Source: CAZUSO01 sp964622775
GTDB taxonomy: Bacteria > Bacteroidota > Bacteroidia > Chitinophagales > Chitinophagaceae
Reading direction: 5' to 3'
NCBI GenBank assembly: GCA_964622775.1
Contig: CAZUSO010000042.1
Span: 1 to 25,492 of the forward strand
Length of the DNA: 25,492 nt
This document shows, in pieces, positions 8,319 to 15,758 of the stretch. The position numbers were made by a program, and so were the translations under genes. The notes beneath the pieces are model-generated. The model did no database searches. It saw nothing but the letters and a program-made list of their open reading frames with translations, and was not told where the DNA came from. Each line of letters begins with the position of its first letter. The first letter of the stretch is position 1.

Positions 8319-8438
8319 ATGCAACAAACGGATCAGAACAGGGAAAAGCGCAACTGGAACCGGCGTTACCTTGCGGTACTGGTCTGGTTAGTAATTTTAA
8401 TCGGATTATTCACCTGGTTTACGAATAGCTGGAAATGA
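8319..8438 (+). CDS. Small single-pass membrane protein preceding a symporter, 39 aa
   Basis: MQQTDQNREKRNWNRRYLAV begins a short basic cytoplasmic segment followed by one transmembrane helix (about 18-34) ending FTWFTNSWK. The frame is open from 8232, but the promoter at 8265-8293 and protein length favour 8319. Its stop overlaps the symporter start in ATGA, so translation of the two is coupled. The arrangement recalls small membrane partners encoded beside some sodium:solute symporters, such as the YhdT/PanF pair, but sequence similarity to those is not claimed. A helper or stability role is an inference. Confidence 0.65.
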   Translation: MQQTDQNREKRNWNRRYLAVLVWLVILIGLFTWFTNSWK

Positions 8439-10141
8439 GCAGTATCGACTGGATTGTATTATTGTTGGTTCTGACCCTGATTATCTGCTACGGCATTTAT
8501 AAAGGCCGCGGACAAACCGGTGCAGACAGCTATTTACGAGCCGGCCGGGAGATGCCCTGGTATGTGGTATTGCTGGGTATTATGGCTACACAGGCCAGCG
8601 CTATCACTTTCATTTCGGGACCGGGGCAAGCCTATACGGACGGGATGCGCTTTGTGCAGTATTATTTTGGATTGCCTCTTGCCATGATTGTGGTCAGCAC
8701 CATATTTGTTCCCATTTTTCAAAAGCTGAATGTCTATACCGCCTATCAATATTTAGATAAACGGTTCAATAAAAGCACCCGGCTATTCACCGGCATCCTG
8801 TTCCTGTTTTCGCGGGGTATTTCCACCGGAATGAGCGTTTATGCTCCGGCCATTGTATTGTCCGCCATTTTCGGCTGGAATATTTATCTCAGCAATGTCC
8901 TGATTGGCGGGCTGCTCATTGTTTATACCTACAGAGGCGGCGCCAAATCCATTGCCCACACGCAAAAAATCCAGTTCTCCATTATCTTAGGCGCAATGGC
9001 GGTGGCGGGAATCATTGTAGTGCTGAAGATGCCGGAGGGCGTAAGCTTCGGAGATGCCCTGTACCTTGCGGGGAAGAGCGGGAAGCTGAATGTTATCACG
9101 ACCAATTTCGACTGGAATGACAAATACAATATCTGGTCGGGTGTGATCGGCGGTTTTTTCCTGGCGCTTTCTTATTTCGGAACGGATCAAAGTCAGGTGG
9201 GCCGTTATTTAACGGGGAAAAATATGCGGGAAAGCCGTATGGGGCTTTTAATGAACGGCATGGTGAAGATACCGATGCAGTTTTCCATCTTACTGATCGG
9301 AGCTTTGCTTTTTTCATTTTACGCATTCCACCAGGCTCCGCTCTCTTTCAATCAAAAGGCGGAGCAGGTCGTTTCCACTTCAGCACCGGACTCTTACCAG
9401 GCACTAAGCAGGGAACACAGCACAGCAACTGAACAGCAGCAGCAAGCAGCCCTTAAGTTAGCGGCACTGCGGCATGCCGATTCCCCTTCTCCGGCGCTGG
9501 AACAGGAATACCTGGAGCAGTATCATCAACTACAGCGAACAGTTGACAGTCAAAGAGCACAGTTTGGGAAAATTATTGAATCCAACAAATTACCGGTGGA
9601 AGCAAAGGATACCAATTATATTTTCCTGCATTTTGTGCAGCATTATTTACCTGTGGGGATGGTTGGACTGTTATTTGCAATCGTTTTCCTGGCCAGTTGG
9701 GGATCCATTTCCGCAGCATTAAATTCGCTGGCCTCCTCTACCCTCATTGATTTCCACTTAGTGCTATCCCGAAAGAATTACAGTCCCGCGGAGGAGCTGC
9801 GCTACGGTCGGTTTTACACCCTGATTTGGGGCGTATTCAGCATTGCAGTAGCTATGTTTGCTACCCGAATGGGTTCCCTGATAGAGGCGGTGAATGAATT
9901 AGGCAGTCTTTTCTACGGAGCAATCTTAGGTATCTTTCTCACGGCATTTTTTCTGAAAAATGTAAAAGGGCGGGCTGTATTTTTCGCAGCTATAATTTCC
10001 GAAATTACCGTTTTGGCGGTCTATAAAATGGAGATAGTGGGATTTCTGTGGCTGAATGTCATTGGCGCTTTAAGCGTGATGTTTTTTGCGGTGATCCTGC
10101 AAATATTTTTCAGAAAAGAAAAACAAAACACAAAAGACTGA
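8435..10141 (+). CDS. Sodium:solute symporter (SSS/SSF family)
   Basis: The 568-aa integral membrane protein shows the SSS pattern: an early helix (IDWIVLLLVLTLIICYGIY), the AGREMPWYVVLLGIMATQASAITFISGPG segment with sodium-site type small residues, and the family signature GTDQSQVGRYLTGKNM near 249-264. About a dozen hydrophobic helices are visible. Residues about 300-395, between FYAFHQAP and FLHFVQHYLP, form a long hydrophilic, Gln/Ala-rich, probably helical insertion absent from compact family members. The transporter imports a solute with Na+ across the inner membrane; the substrate cannot be read from sequence. It is coupled to the 39-aa gene and ends before a shared terminator. Confidence 0.9.
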   Translation: MSSIDWIVLLLVLTLIICYGIYKGRGQTGADSYLRAGREMPWYVVLLGIMATQASAITFISGPGQAYTDGMRFVQYYFGLPLAMIVVSTIFVPIFQKLNVYTAYQYLDKRFNKSTRLFTGILFLFSRGISTGMSVYAPAIVLSAIFGWNIYLSNVLIGGLLIVYTYRGGAKSIAHTQKIQFSIILGAMAVAGIIVVLKMPEGVSFGDALYLAGKSGKLNVITTNFDWNDKYNIWSGVIGGFFLALSYFGTDQSQVGRYLTGKNMRESRMGLLMNGMVKIPMQFSILLIGALLFSFYAFHQAPLSFNQKAEQVVSTSAPDSYQALSREHSTATEQQQQAALKLAALRHADSPSPALEQEYLEQYHQLQRTVDSQRAQFGKIIESNKLPVEAKDTNYIFLHFVQHYLPVGMVGLLFAIVFLASWGSISAALNSLASSTLIDFHLVLSRKNYSPAEELRYGRFYTLIWGVFSIAVAMFATRMGSLIEAVNELGSLFYGAILGIFLTAFFLKNVKGRAVFFAAIISEITVLAVYKMEIVGFLWLNVIGALSVMFFAVILQIFFRKEKQNTKD

Positions 10142-10189
10142 TCAGAGAAAAGAAACATTATTCGTATAGCCACAGCCGTATATCCGATA

Positions 10190-10229
10190 AAAACAGCAGT
10201 CCGATAAATAATTACCGGACTGCTGTTTT
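10190..10229. terminator. Bidirectional hairpin terminator between symporter and rpsT
   Basis: AAAACAGCAGTCCG (10190-10203) pairs perfectly with CGGACTGCTGTTTT (10216-10229) around a 12-nt loop, with T-rich sequence after it on the plus strand and an A/T-rich flank on the other side. It lies 48 bp after the symporter stop and 17 bp beyond the rpsT stop, so it can serve both convergent genes. Confidence 0.88.
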
Positions 10230-10246
10230 CTTTTAATAGGGAAAAA

Positions 10247-10501
10247 TTAAGCTATTGCTGCAATTTTTTTAGTCAGTTTAGATTTCAGGTTGCTGGCTTT
10301 GTTTTTATGAATAACATTTCGCTTTGCCAGCTTGTCAATCATAGAAATTACCTTAGGCAGTTCTGCCTGAGCCGCATCTTTTTCCGTTAATTTCAATATA
10401 CCACGAATCGCATTACGGGTAGTTTTTCCATAATAGCGGTTGTGATCACGTCTTTTAGCGCTTTGGCGCACATCCTTTTTGGTAGCTTTATGATTTGCCA
10501 T
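10247..10501 (-). CDS. rpsT: 30S ribosomal protein S20
   Basis: The 84-aa basic protein MANHKATKKDVRQSAKRRDHN has the typical S20 start and continues with NKASNLKSKLTKKI, another conserved block near the C-terminus. S20 binds 16S rRNA early in small-subunit assembly. The frame is open 23 codons further upstream, but MANHK is the family start and the -7 promoter element at 10530-10537 leaves a leader of about 22 nt. The gene is independently transcribed and ends at a strong terminator. Confidence 0.96.
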   Translation of the reverse strand: MANHKATKKDVRQSAKRRDHNRYYGKTTRNAIRGILKLTEKDAAQAELPKVISMIDKLAKRNVIHKNKASNLKSKLTKKIAAIA

Positions 10502-10529
10502 TTTTAGTACTGTTCTGTTTTTCGGTGGG

Positions 10530-10537
10530 CAAAGGTA
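10530..10537 (-). promoter_or_regulatory. -7 promoter element of rpsT
   Basis: The minus strand reads TACCTTTG, an exact TAnnTTTG match, 28 bp before the S20 ATG, with a run of nine A residues just upstream on the transcribed-sense strand. A clear TTG -33 element is not visible, but the A tract may act as an upstream element. Confidence 0.65.
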
Positions 10538-10599
10538 TGTTTTTTTTTCTAAAGATAAAATTTTTATCAAAATAAAAGGCGCTGTAAAACGAACCTTCC

Positions 10600-11769
10600 T
10601 TACATATTCATTTTTGCAGTCTGGCGTTCTAAGTAATCCTTCTTTTCAATAAAAGTGTCCAGCTTGTCTTTGGGAATACGAAGGTTATAAGTGCTTCCCG
10701 GCTTAAAATTATCCAGGAAGTCATAATAATCGTAATTCCAGCGACCGATTTGGCGGCGATCCAGCTCCAACAGATTGGAAAGCAGATCGAGGTCAATCGG
10801 ATTTTTGATACGCACCATAGCCATTTTCTTCAGCTCTTCCTCGCTGAATTTTACCAGCAAAGGATTCACCGGCGCAGCCACGGCTTTGGTATTAGCTGAA
10901 TTTAAGGAAGCCCAGTTAAAATCTTCCGGAAGGCCATTTTCCAGATAAGGATTCAATTGTTCCATAATCGTAGCGGTGGCTACAAAGGCCAGAACATGGT
11001 TTTGGGTTTCGCGGGGTAAATATTGCTTGATTACCCAATAGTCGCTTTTCCCGGTACGGTTGATAGCATTGATTACCGGTCGGGGACCGCTGTTATAAGC
11101 TGCAATCACCAGCAACCAGTCGTCAAACTGATCGTAAAGGTAGTTCAGGTATTTACAGGCAGCCTTAGTAGATTTATACCAGTCTTTACGTTCGTCACGG
11201 CGCCCATTGACCGAGAGTCCCATGTGGCGTGCAGTAGCTGCCATAAACTGCCAGGGGCCTACCGCTCCTACAGGAGAGACTGCATTGCTGTTCAATGCCG
11301 ATTCAATTACGGCAAGGTATTTCAGCTCATGAGGCATGTCGTGATCATCCATTATTTTATCTATTACGGCAAAATAACGGCCGCCACGATCTTCGGCAGT
11401 CATGTTATACAGGCGCTTTTGATGATTTTTCATATATTGCCTGGTATAGTCAAGCATCTGCTTGTGATTCTTCCCGAAATAACCGACATCACTTAACATC
11501 GGCACCTTTTTATAGGGAGATGTTTCCGGTTTAAGGGAAGCAAGCGGATTGTTTTTTGTATTGACTTCGGCCAAAGCGAGTTTCGCTGCAGCCGGGGAAG
11601 ACAGGTTGCTGTTTACTTTTGTATCTACTACCGAAGTGTCTTTTACTACCTTTACGCCTGGCGTTAACACAACATCTTCAATTGCACGTTCAGGCATCTG
11701 AATGCTTTGAGCAGCTACGGAAAGCGGAATGCTCAACACCACCACACTAATGATTTGCTTCAATTGCAT
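10600..11769 (-). CDS. Lytic murein transglycosylase, SLT domain (MltD-like)
   Basis: The 389-aa protein has a signal peptide (about 1-20, ending VAAQ), a low-complexity linker, and an SLT lysozyme-like domain at about 135-270. The catalytic glutamate is E156 in IESALNSNAVSPVGAVGPWQF; the substrate-site motif AYNSGP is at 224-229. These enzymes cleave the MurNAc-GlcNAc bond of peptidoglycan with 1,6-anhydro formation in the periplasm. The C-terminal part (WNYDYYDFLDNFKPGSTYNLRIP) may be a degenerate LysM-like module, since full LysM repeats are not obvious. No lipobox is seen, so a soluble periplasmic form is expected. It lies 98 bp upstream of rpsT. Confidence 0.9.
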   Translation of the reverse strand: MQLKQIISVVVLSIPLSVAAQSIQMPERAIEDVVLTPGVKVVKDTSVVDTKVNSNLSSPAAAKLALAEVNTKNNPLASLKPETSPYKKVPMLSDVGYFGKNHKQMLDYTRQYMKNHQKRLYNMTAEDRGGRYFAVIDKIMDDHDMPHELKYLAVIESALNSNAVSPVGAVGPWQFMAATARHMGLSVNGRRDERKDWYKSTKAACKYLNYLYDQFDDWLLVIAAYNSGPRPVINAINRTGKSDYWVIKQYLPRETQNHVLAFVATATIMEQLNPYLENGLPEDFNWASLNSANTKAVAAPVNPLLVKFSEEELKKMAMVRIKNPIDLDLLSNLLELDRRQIGRWNYDYYDFLDNFKPGSTYNLRIPKDKLDTFIEKKDYLERQTAKMNM

Positions 11770-11927
11770 AATTAATCGTTACTGATTTTGCGGTTAAATA
11801 TGCAACCGGAAATTACGGAATGTTTATCCAATAACCGGCCGTATAAATTTAAAAAGAGTTGGGTCAGGAATATGGAAGACACCAACAGATTTGTCAGACA
11901 ATATGTCCTGGTCGGGAAAACAGGTCG

Positions 11928-11947
11928 AACCGGGATAATGCCCGGTT
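11928..11947 (-). terminator. Hairpin after tatA
   Basis: AACCGGG and CCCGGTT form a perfect 7-bp stem around ATAATG, about 7 bp past the tatA stop. On the minus strand it is followed by CGACCTGTTTTCCC, which has only a short T run, so it may be a weak terminator or an mRNA 3' end stabiliser before the lytic transglycosylase gene. Confidence 0.5.
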
Positions 11948-11953
11948 GCGAAA

Positions 11954-12184
11954 TTAAGAATTAGGCTGATTGCTTTTAGCTGCGGAAGCTTCTTTAGCGC
12001 CGTTTTCAATCTCTTTTTTGATACCGTCTTTAGCATCGTTAAATTCGCGGATACCTTTTCCGAGACCCTTAGCCAGTTCAGGTATTTTGCGACCGCCGAA
12101 TAATATTACGATAGCCAGGATAATCCACAGCCATTCTCCACCACTCGGCATAGACAGCAATAATATTGAATCTAAAATCATCAT
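11954..12184 (-). CDS. tatA: Sec-independent translocase protein TatA/TatB type
   Basis: The 76-aa protein has a single N-terminal transmembrane helix (EWLWIILAIVILF, about 17-29) followed by the FGGRKIPELAKGLGKGIREF hinge and amphipathic helix that define TatA, then a charged tail. TatA oligomers form the twin-arginine protein-conducting element in the inner membrane, working with TatC, which is not in this window. Two consecutive ATG codons (12182-12184 and 12179-12181) are possible starts. A strong promoter lies 45-78 bp upstream. TatA rather than TatB or TatE is chosen from length and the FGG hinge. Confidence 0.92.
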   Translation of the reverse strand: MMILDSILLLSMPSGGEWLWIILAIVILFGGRKIPELAKGLGKGIREFNDAKDGIKKEIENGAKEASAAKSNQPNS

Positions 12185-12209
12185 GATTATTTTTAAAATT
12201 TGAATAGAA

Positions 12210-12223
12210 GTTCCCTCAGGAAC
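12210..12223 (-). other. Short hairpin at the 5' end of the tatA leader
   Basis: GTTCC and GGAAC pair around a 4-nt loop immediately downstream of the predicted tatA transcript start. It may stabilise the 5' end of the mRNA; function not shown. Confidence 0.35.
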
Positions 12224-12228
12224 ATGGA

Positions 12229-12258
12229 CAAAGATAACCCATTTTTAAAACGGACAAA
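12229..12258 (-). promoter_or_regulatory. tatA promoter
   Basis: On the minus strand TTTG (12258-12255) is followed after 18 bp by TATCTTTG (12236-12229), an exact Bacteroidota promoter layout. The upstream TTTG is itself part of a second TATCTTTG (12262-12255), so a second, overlapping promoter may start 26 bp further upstream. Confidence 0.72.
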
Positions 12259-12262
12259 GATA

Positions 12263-12619
12263 TTATTTTTCCGATTATATTTTTTAACCGCATCTTAGTA
12301 TTTTGATACTATGTTTTGACAGGAGAATACTACGGATTCCGGATGCAGGGTTATTTCTCATTATTATTTAAACCTGTATAAATCCTAAATGGAGTGATGG
12401 CGTTGAACTTCAATGGAAGCTCCATAGAGTACAACGGTTCTACAGTCTGAAGACTACGTCGTAGAAGCTGGCAATCTACGGTTGTAAATTTTGGCAAGAG
12501 ATTATCAAGGATGTTGCAATTTTGCCTGATGGCAGGGCATCAGGAAATGAGCACACGGGATTCGTTCATCAGTCAGGATTTGTGGACTAACCGGAGCCGC
12601 CTCCCCTTTCTATAAAACA
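12263..12619. other. Intergenic region between tatA promoter and pnp terminator, no gene seen
   Basis: About 360 bp with stops in all frames and no conserved-looking peptide. The only small symmetry noted is CTACG-T-CGTAG near 12450. It separates the pnp terminator from the tatA promoter, which are in the same orientation. Confidence 0.5.
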
Positions 12620-12654
12620 AAGGCAGCCATAACGGGTATCGTTATGGCTGCCTT
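12620..12654 (-). terminator. Strong terminator of pnp
   Basis: AAGGCAGCCATAAC (12620-12633) and GTTATGGCTGCCTT (12641-12654) form a perfect 14-bp stem with a 7-nt loop, 13 bp beyond the pnp stop. On the minus strand the stem is followed by TTGTTTTAT, so it fits intrinsic termination of pnp. Confidence 0.88.
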
Positions 12655-12667
12655 GGGCAATTAAGTT

Positions 12668-14953
12668 TTAAAATTTCATATCGTCATCCTGTGCAGCGCT
12701 GTGCTGATTCTGGCGATCACCTGAAGGACGTTCCCGGTCACCACGGTAGTTACCGGGCCGCCGGTCATTTCCTCTGCCACCGCCATTGCTGTTCCGGCGT
12801 TCCCGGTTGCCACCTTCCGGCCTTTCGACGTAACCTTCCGGCTTAGGCTGCAAAACCTTGGTACTTAAACGGAATTTTCCTGTTTTAGGATCAAGTCCGA
12901 CTAATTTCACCTGAATATTGTCGCCTTCATTCATCACACCATCGAGGGTATCAATCCGGCTCCAGCTTACTTCTGAAATGTGCAATAAGCCTTGTTTGCC
13001 CGGCATAAATTCCACAAAGGCGCCATAAGGCATAATTGACTTTACTATGGAGTCGTATACCTCCCCAACTTCGGGAATGGCCACGATACCTTTGATCCAG
13101 TCAACCGCTTTTTTCATCTTCTCCGCATCATTGGAGAAAATTTTCACCACGCCATTGTCTCCGACTTCTTCAATATTGATTTCCGTACCGGTTTCCCGCT
13201 GAATTTCCTGGATAATCTTACCACCCGGGCCGATGATTGCACCGATAAATTCACGGTCAACAATCAGCTGTTCAATACGGGGCGTATGCGGTTTCAAATC
13301 TTCACGGTGTTCCGGAATACAAGAGTACATGGCATCCAGGATATGCAAACGTCCGCGGCGTGCCTGCTCCAGCGCCTGGCGCATCACATCCATACTTAAG
13401 CCGTCCACCTTAATATCCATTTGAATGCCACAAATACCTTCGCGGGTTCCGGTTACTTTAAAATCCATATCACCCAAATGATCTTCATCACCCAGAATAT
13501 CCGTCAGCACGGCCCATTTACCGTCAGAAGCGCGGCTGATCAATCCCATTGCCACACCGCCAACATGCTTGGGGTAAGGCACGCCGGCATCCATTAAGGC
13601 CAGCGAGCCGGCACAAACAGTTGCCATAGATGATGACCCGTTGGATTCCAGGATGTCGGAAACTACACGTATGGTATAAGGATAATCTTCCGGCATCATC
13701 ATTTCCAGGGAGCGCTTGGCTAAGTTACCATGACCTACTTCCCGGCGGCTGGGGGCACGCAGGAATTTAACCTCGCCGGTAGAATAAGGCGGGAAATTAT
13801 AATGAAGATAGAACGTACGGTATTCTGAAGTGCCGGCCGTTTCCACTAACAATTCATCATCTTTGGTGCCCAGCGTAACGGTGGTGAGGGACTGGGTTTC
13901 CCCGCGGGTAAACAGCGCGCAACCATGCGGTGAAGGCAGAATATTGGTTTCCATCACCAAAGGGCGCACCTCATCCAGCATACGGCCATCCAGACGGCGG
14001 CTTTCGTCTAAGATCATATTGCGTACGGTATGATAAAGCAAATCCTCAAAAACATTTTTGGCCAAACCAAGATCTTCCTCCGGGGTAGTTTCCGGATCAA
14101 AGGTAGCCATAAGCTCTTCTTTCAGTTGTTTGAACGCATCACTGCGTTCATGCTTGGAGGTTCCGGCGCGGGAAATATCCAGTATTTTTGCAGCAGCAAA
14201 TGCTTCCACCTGGGTTTTTACCGCTTCATTTTCATAAGGCGGCACTACTTCCCGTTTGGCGGTGATACCCACTTTCGCACGCAATTCCTCCTGGGCCTTC
14301 ACCTGGGCACGAATGGCTTCATGCGCTATTTCAATAGCCCTGATCATATCTTCTTCCTGGCATTCCTTAGCTTCCCCTTCCACCATCATGATGTTTTTGT
14401 CAGTAGCAGCAACGATAAAGTCCATATCGGAACTCCTCATCTGGGTTACAGTCGGATTGACCACGAATTCGCCATCAACGCGGCTGACACGTACTTCGGA
14501 AATAATTTCCTGGATGGGCACATCCGAAACGGCCAGCGCGGAAGATGCGGCCAGACAGGCCAGCGCATCGGGTTTCACTTCGGGATCATTAGAAAGAAGG
14601 TTTACGATAACCTGAACTTCGCAAAGATAGTTTTCCGGGAAAAGCGGGCGCAGTGCGCGATCGATCAGCCGGGAGATCAATACTTCGTAATCGCTGATGC
14701 GGCCTTCACGCTTGAAGAAAGAGCCGGGAATGCGACCGGCGGAAGCAAATTTTTCCTGGTAGTCAACCGTAAGGGGGAAAAAAGACTGGCCGGGCTTAGG
14801 TTCGTGGCTGGCTACTACCGTAGCAAGCAGAATAGCGTCGCCGCATCGTACGGTTACGGAACCATCAGCCTGGCGGGCCATTTTGCCCGTTTCGATGGTT
14901 ACTTCTTGCCCGCTCGGCAGTTTGAACGATACGGACGTTGGTGTTAAATTCAT
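12668..14953 (-). CDS. pnp: Polyribonucleotide nucleotidyltransferase (PNPase)
   Basis: The 761-aa enzyme shows the full architecture: first RNase PH domain (GRIPGSFFKREGR, then SRLIDRALRPLFP), helical linker, second RNase PH domain (TRGETQSLTTVTLGTKDDE, then RAPSRREVGHGNLAKRSLE), KH domain with IIGPGGKIIQEI near residue 576, and an S1 domain (YGAFVEFMPGKQGLLHISE) near 640-710. It degrades RNA 3' to 5' by phosphorolysis. After S1 the protein carries an extra Arg/Gly/Asn-rich tail of about 50 residues, likely an RNA-binding disordered extension. It starts at MNLTPTSVSF; a promoter and leader hairpin lie upstream and a strong terminator downstream. Confidence 0.97.
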   Translation of the reverse strand: MNLTPTSVSFKLPSGQEVTIETGKMARQADGSVTVRCGDAILLATVVASHEPKPGQSFFPLTVDYQEKFASAGRIPGSFFKREGRISDYEVLISRLIDRALRPLFPENYLCEVQVIVNLLSNDPEVKPDALACLAASSALAVSDVPIQEIISEVRVSRVDGEFVVNPTVTQMRSSDMDFIVAATDKNIMMVEGEAKECQEEDMIRAIEIAHEAIRAQVKAQEELRAKVGITAKREVVPPYENEAVKTQVEAFAAAKILDISRAGTSKHERSDAFKQLKEELMATFDPETTPEEDLGLAKNVFEDLLYHTVRNMILDESRRLDGRMLDEVRPLVMETNILPSPHGCALFTRGETQSLTTVTLGTKDDELLVETAGTSEYRTFYLHYNFPPYSTGEVKFLRAPSRREVGHGNLAKRSLEMMMPEDYPYTIRVVSDILESNGSSSMATVCAGSLALMDAGVPYPKHVGGVAMGLISRASDGKWAVLTDILGDEDHLGDMDFKVTGTREGICGIQMDIKVDGLSMDVMRQALEQARRGRLHILDAMYSCIPEHREDLKPHTPRIEQLIVDREFIGAIIGPGGKIIQEIQRETGTEINIEEVGDNGVVKIFSNDAEKMKKAVDWIKGIVAIPEVGEVYDSIVKSIMPYGAFVEFMPGKQGLLHISEVSWSRIDTLDGVMNEGDNIQVKLVGLDPKTGKFRLSTKVLQPKPEGYVERPEGGNRERRNSNGGGRGNDRRPGNYRGDRERPSGDRQNQHSAAQDDDMKF

Positions 14954-14995
14954 ATTGTTTTGTTTAGATCAGCTTGAGGCCTGGTTTCAGCATTT

Positions 14996-15022
14996 GCCCT
15001 TTTGCCTCAAAAATAAAAGGGC
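14996..15022 (-). promoter_or_regulatory. Hairpin in the pnp leader
   Basis: GCCCTTTT (14996-15003) and AAAAGGGC (15015-15022) form a perfect 8-bp stem with an 11-nt loop inside the predicted 5' leader, about 43 nt before the pnp start. In enteric bacteria PNPase autoregulates through a leader stem-loop; here only the position is similar and the role is inferred. Confidence 0.5.
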
Positions 15023-15050
15023 GATTTATTTAATAAGTAATTTATTGCAA

Positions 15051-15058
15051 CAAAAGTA
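15051..15058 (-). promoter_or_regulatory. -7 promoter element of pnp
   Basis: The minus strand reads TACTTTTG, matching TAnnTTTG, about 98 bp before the pnp ATG. No clear TTG lies at the -33 distance. The implied leader of about 90 nt contains the hairpin at 14996-15022. Confidence 0.55.
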
Positions 15059-15188
15059 GAATACGGCTTATGGCCGGATTAAAAAAACTGCTGCGAAGGT
15101 ATTACTATTCCGTTGAATTTAAAGAAATATGTTTTGAAGGGGAGCATTTCAAATTTTCCTAACATTCCTCATTTTGTTATTCCGCTTT

Positions 15189-15245
15189 AGCTTTTACCAC
15201 TTTGTAAAAGTTGTAAAAGCTCCCCCTTGGTGACGTTTTCACCAA
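15189..15245. other. Two adjacent hairpins in the divergent pnp / STAND gap
   Basis: The first is a 33-nt near-perfect stem-loop: AGCTTTTAC pairs with GTAAAAGCT, then after a single mismatch ACTTT pairs with AAAGT around loop GTA (15189-15221). Five bases later TTGGTGA and TCACCAA form a 7-bp stem around CGTTT (15227-15245). The gap from 14954 to 15758 has no visible gene. The structures could be terminators of a small RNA, a regulator site, or part of a repeat. Confidence 0.5.
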
Positions 15246-15758
15246 CACCAAAAAGGAAGCATCTGTTCAGGCTTTTTACCGGAGCAGATTATGAATCCTG
15301 TTTTATCAGCTTAACAATGCCTAAAAAGGAAGCAGGAAATTGAGCTAAACCATTCATTATTTTTCAAATCATAAAGTATGACAGCGGGATATTCAGGTAG
15401 CGCAAAGAATCAAATTGTATGTTTCTAATGTTTAAATTATTGTCCGGACACGTGACCGGCAGTAAAATCAGTTTACCGTCTTTTCCGTAACTGCATTATT
15501 TTTTAATACACTTAAAAAGCATTCAAATGTTTTTTTCTGCCCGTAAATCATGCTTTGTATTTTTCAATAAAAATGAAATGTGTTTAAGCTCAAAGGAATA
15601 AAATCTCATACAAATATTTTTCATCCGGGTATATCATGCGCTCATTTTAAACAAAATGATTCAAAAATGAATGAATTTGACTAAAAACTGAAAGCCTTTT
15701 CTTTATTTTTTTTCAAGATTTGCACATGGCTATGTAGCTATAATATAAATCCGCTCAA
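15246..15758. other. A/T-rich upstream region of the STAND gene, no gene seen
   Basis: No reading frame of note. The 12-bp word AAAAAGGAAGCA occurs twice, at 15250-15261 and 15323-15334. A tentative promoter is TTTG at 15719-15722 with TATAATAT at 15739-15746, which would give a leader of about 10 nt; the match to the phylum consensus is poor, so the start site of the STAND operon is uncertain. Confidence 0.4.

Noticed and set aside
14030..14947. 305-codon plus-strand frame opposite pnp
   Set aside because: It lies wholly antisense to the well-conserved PNPase coding sequence and its translation shows no recognisable domain; a codon-bias shadow.
15227..15245. Crp binding site
   Set aside because: The dyad TTGGTGA-N5-TCACCAA has the wrong central spacing for TGTGA-N6-TCACA and differs in the arms, so it is only listed as a palindrome.
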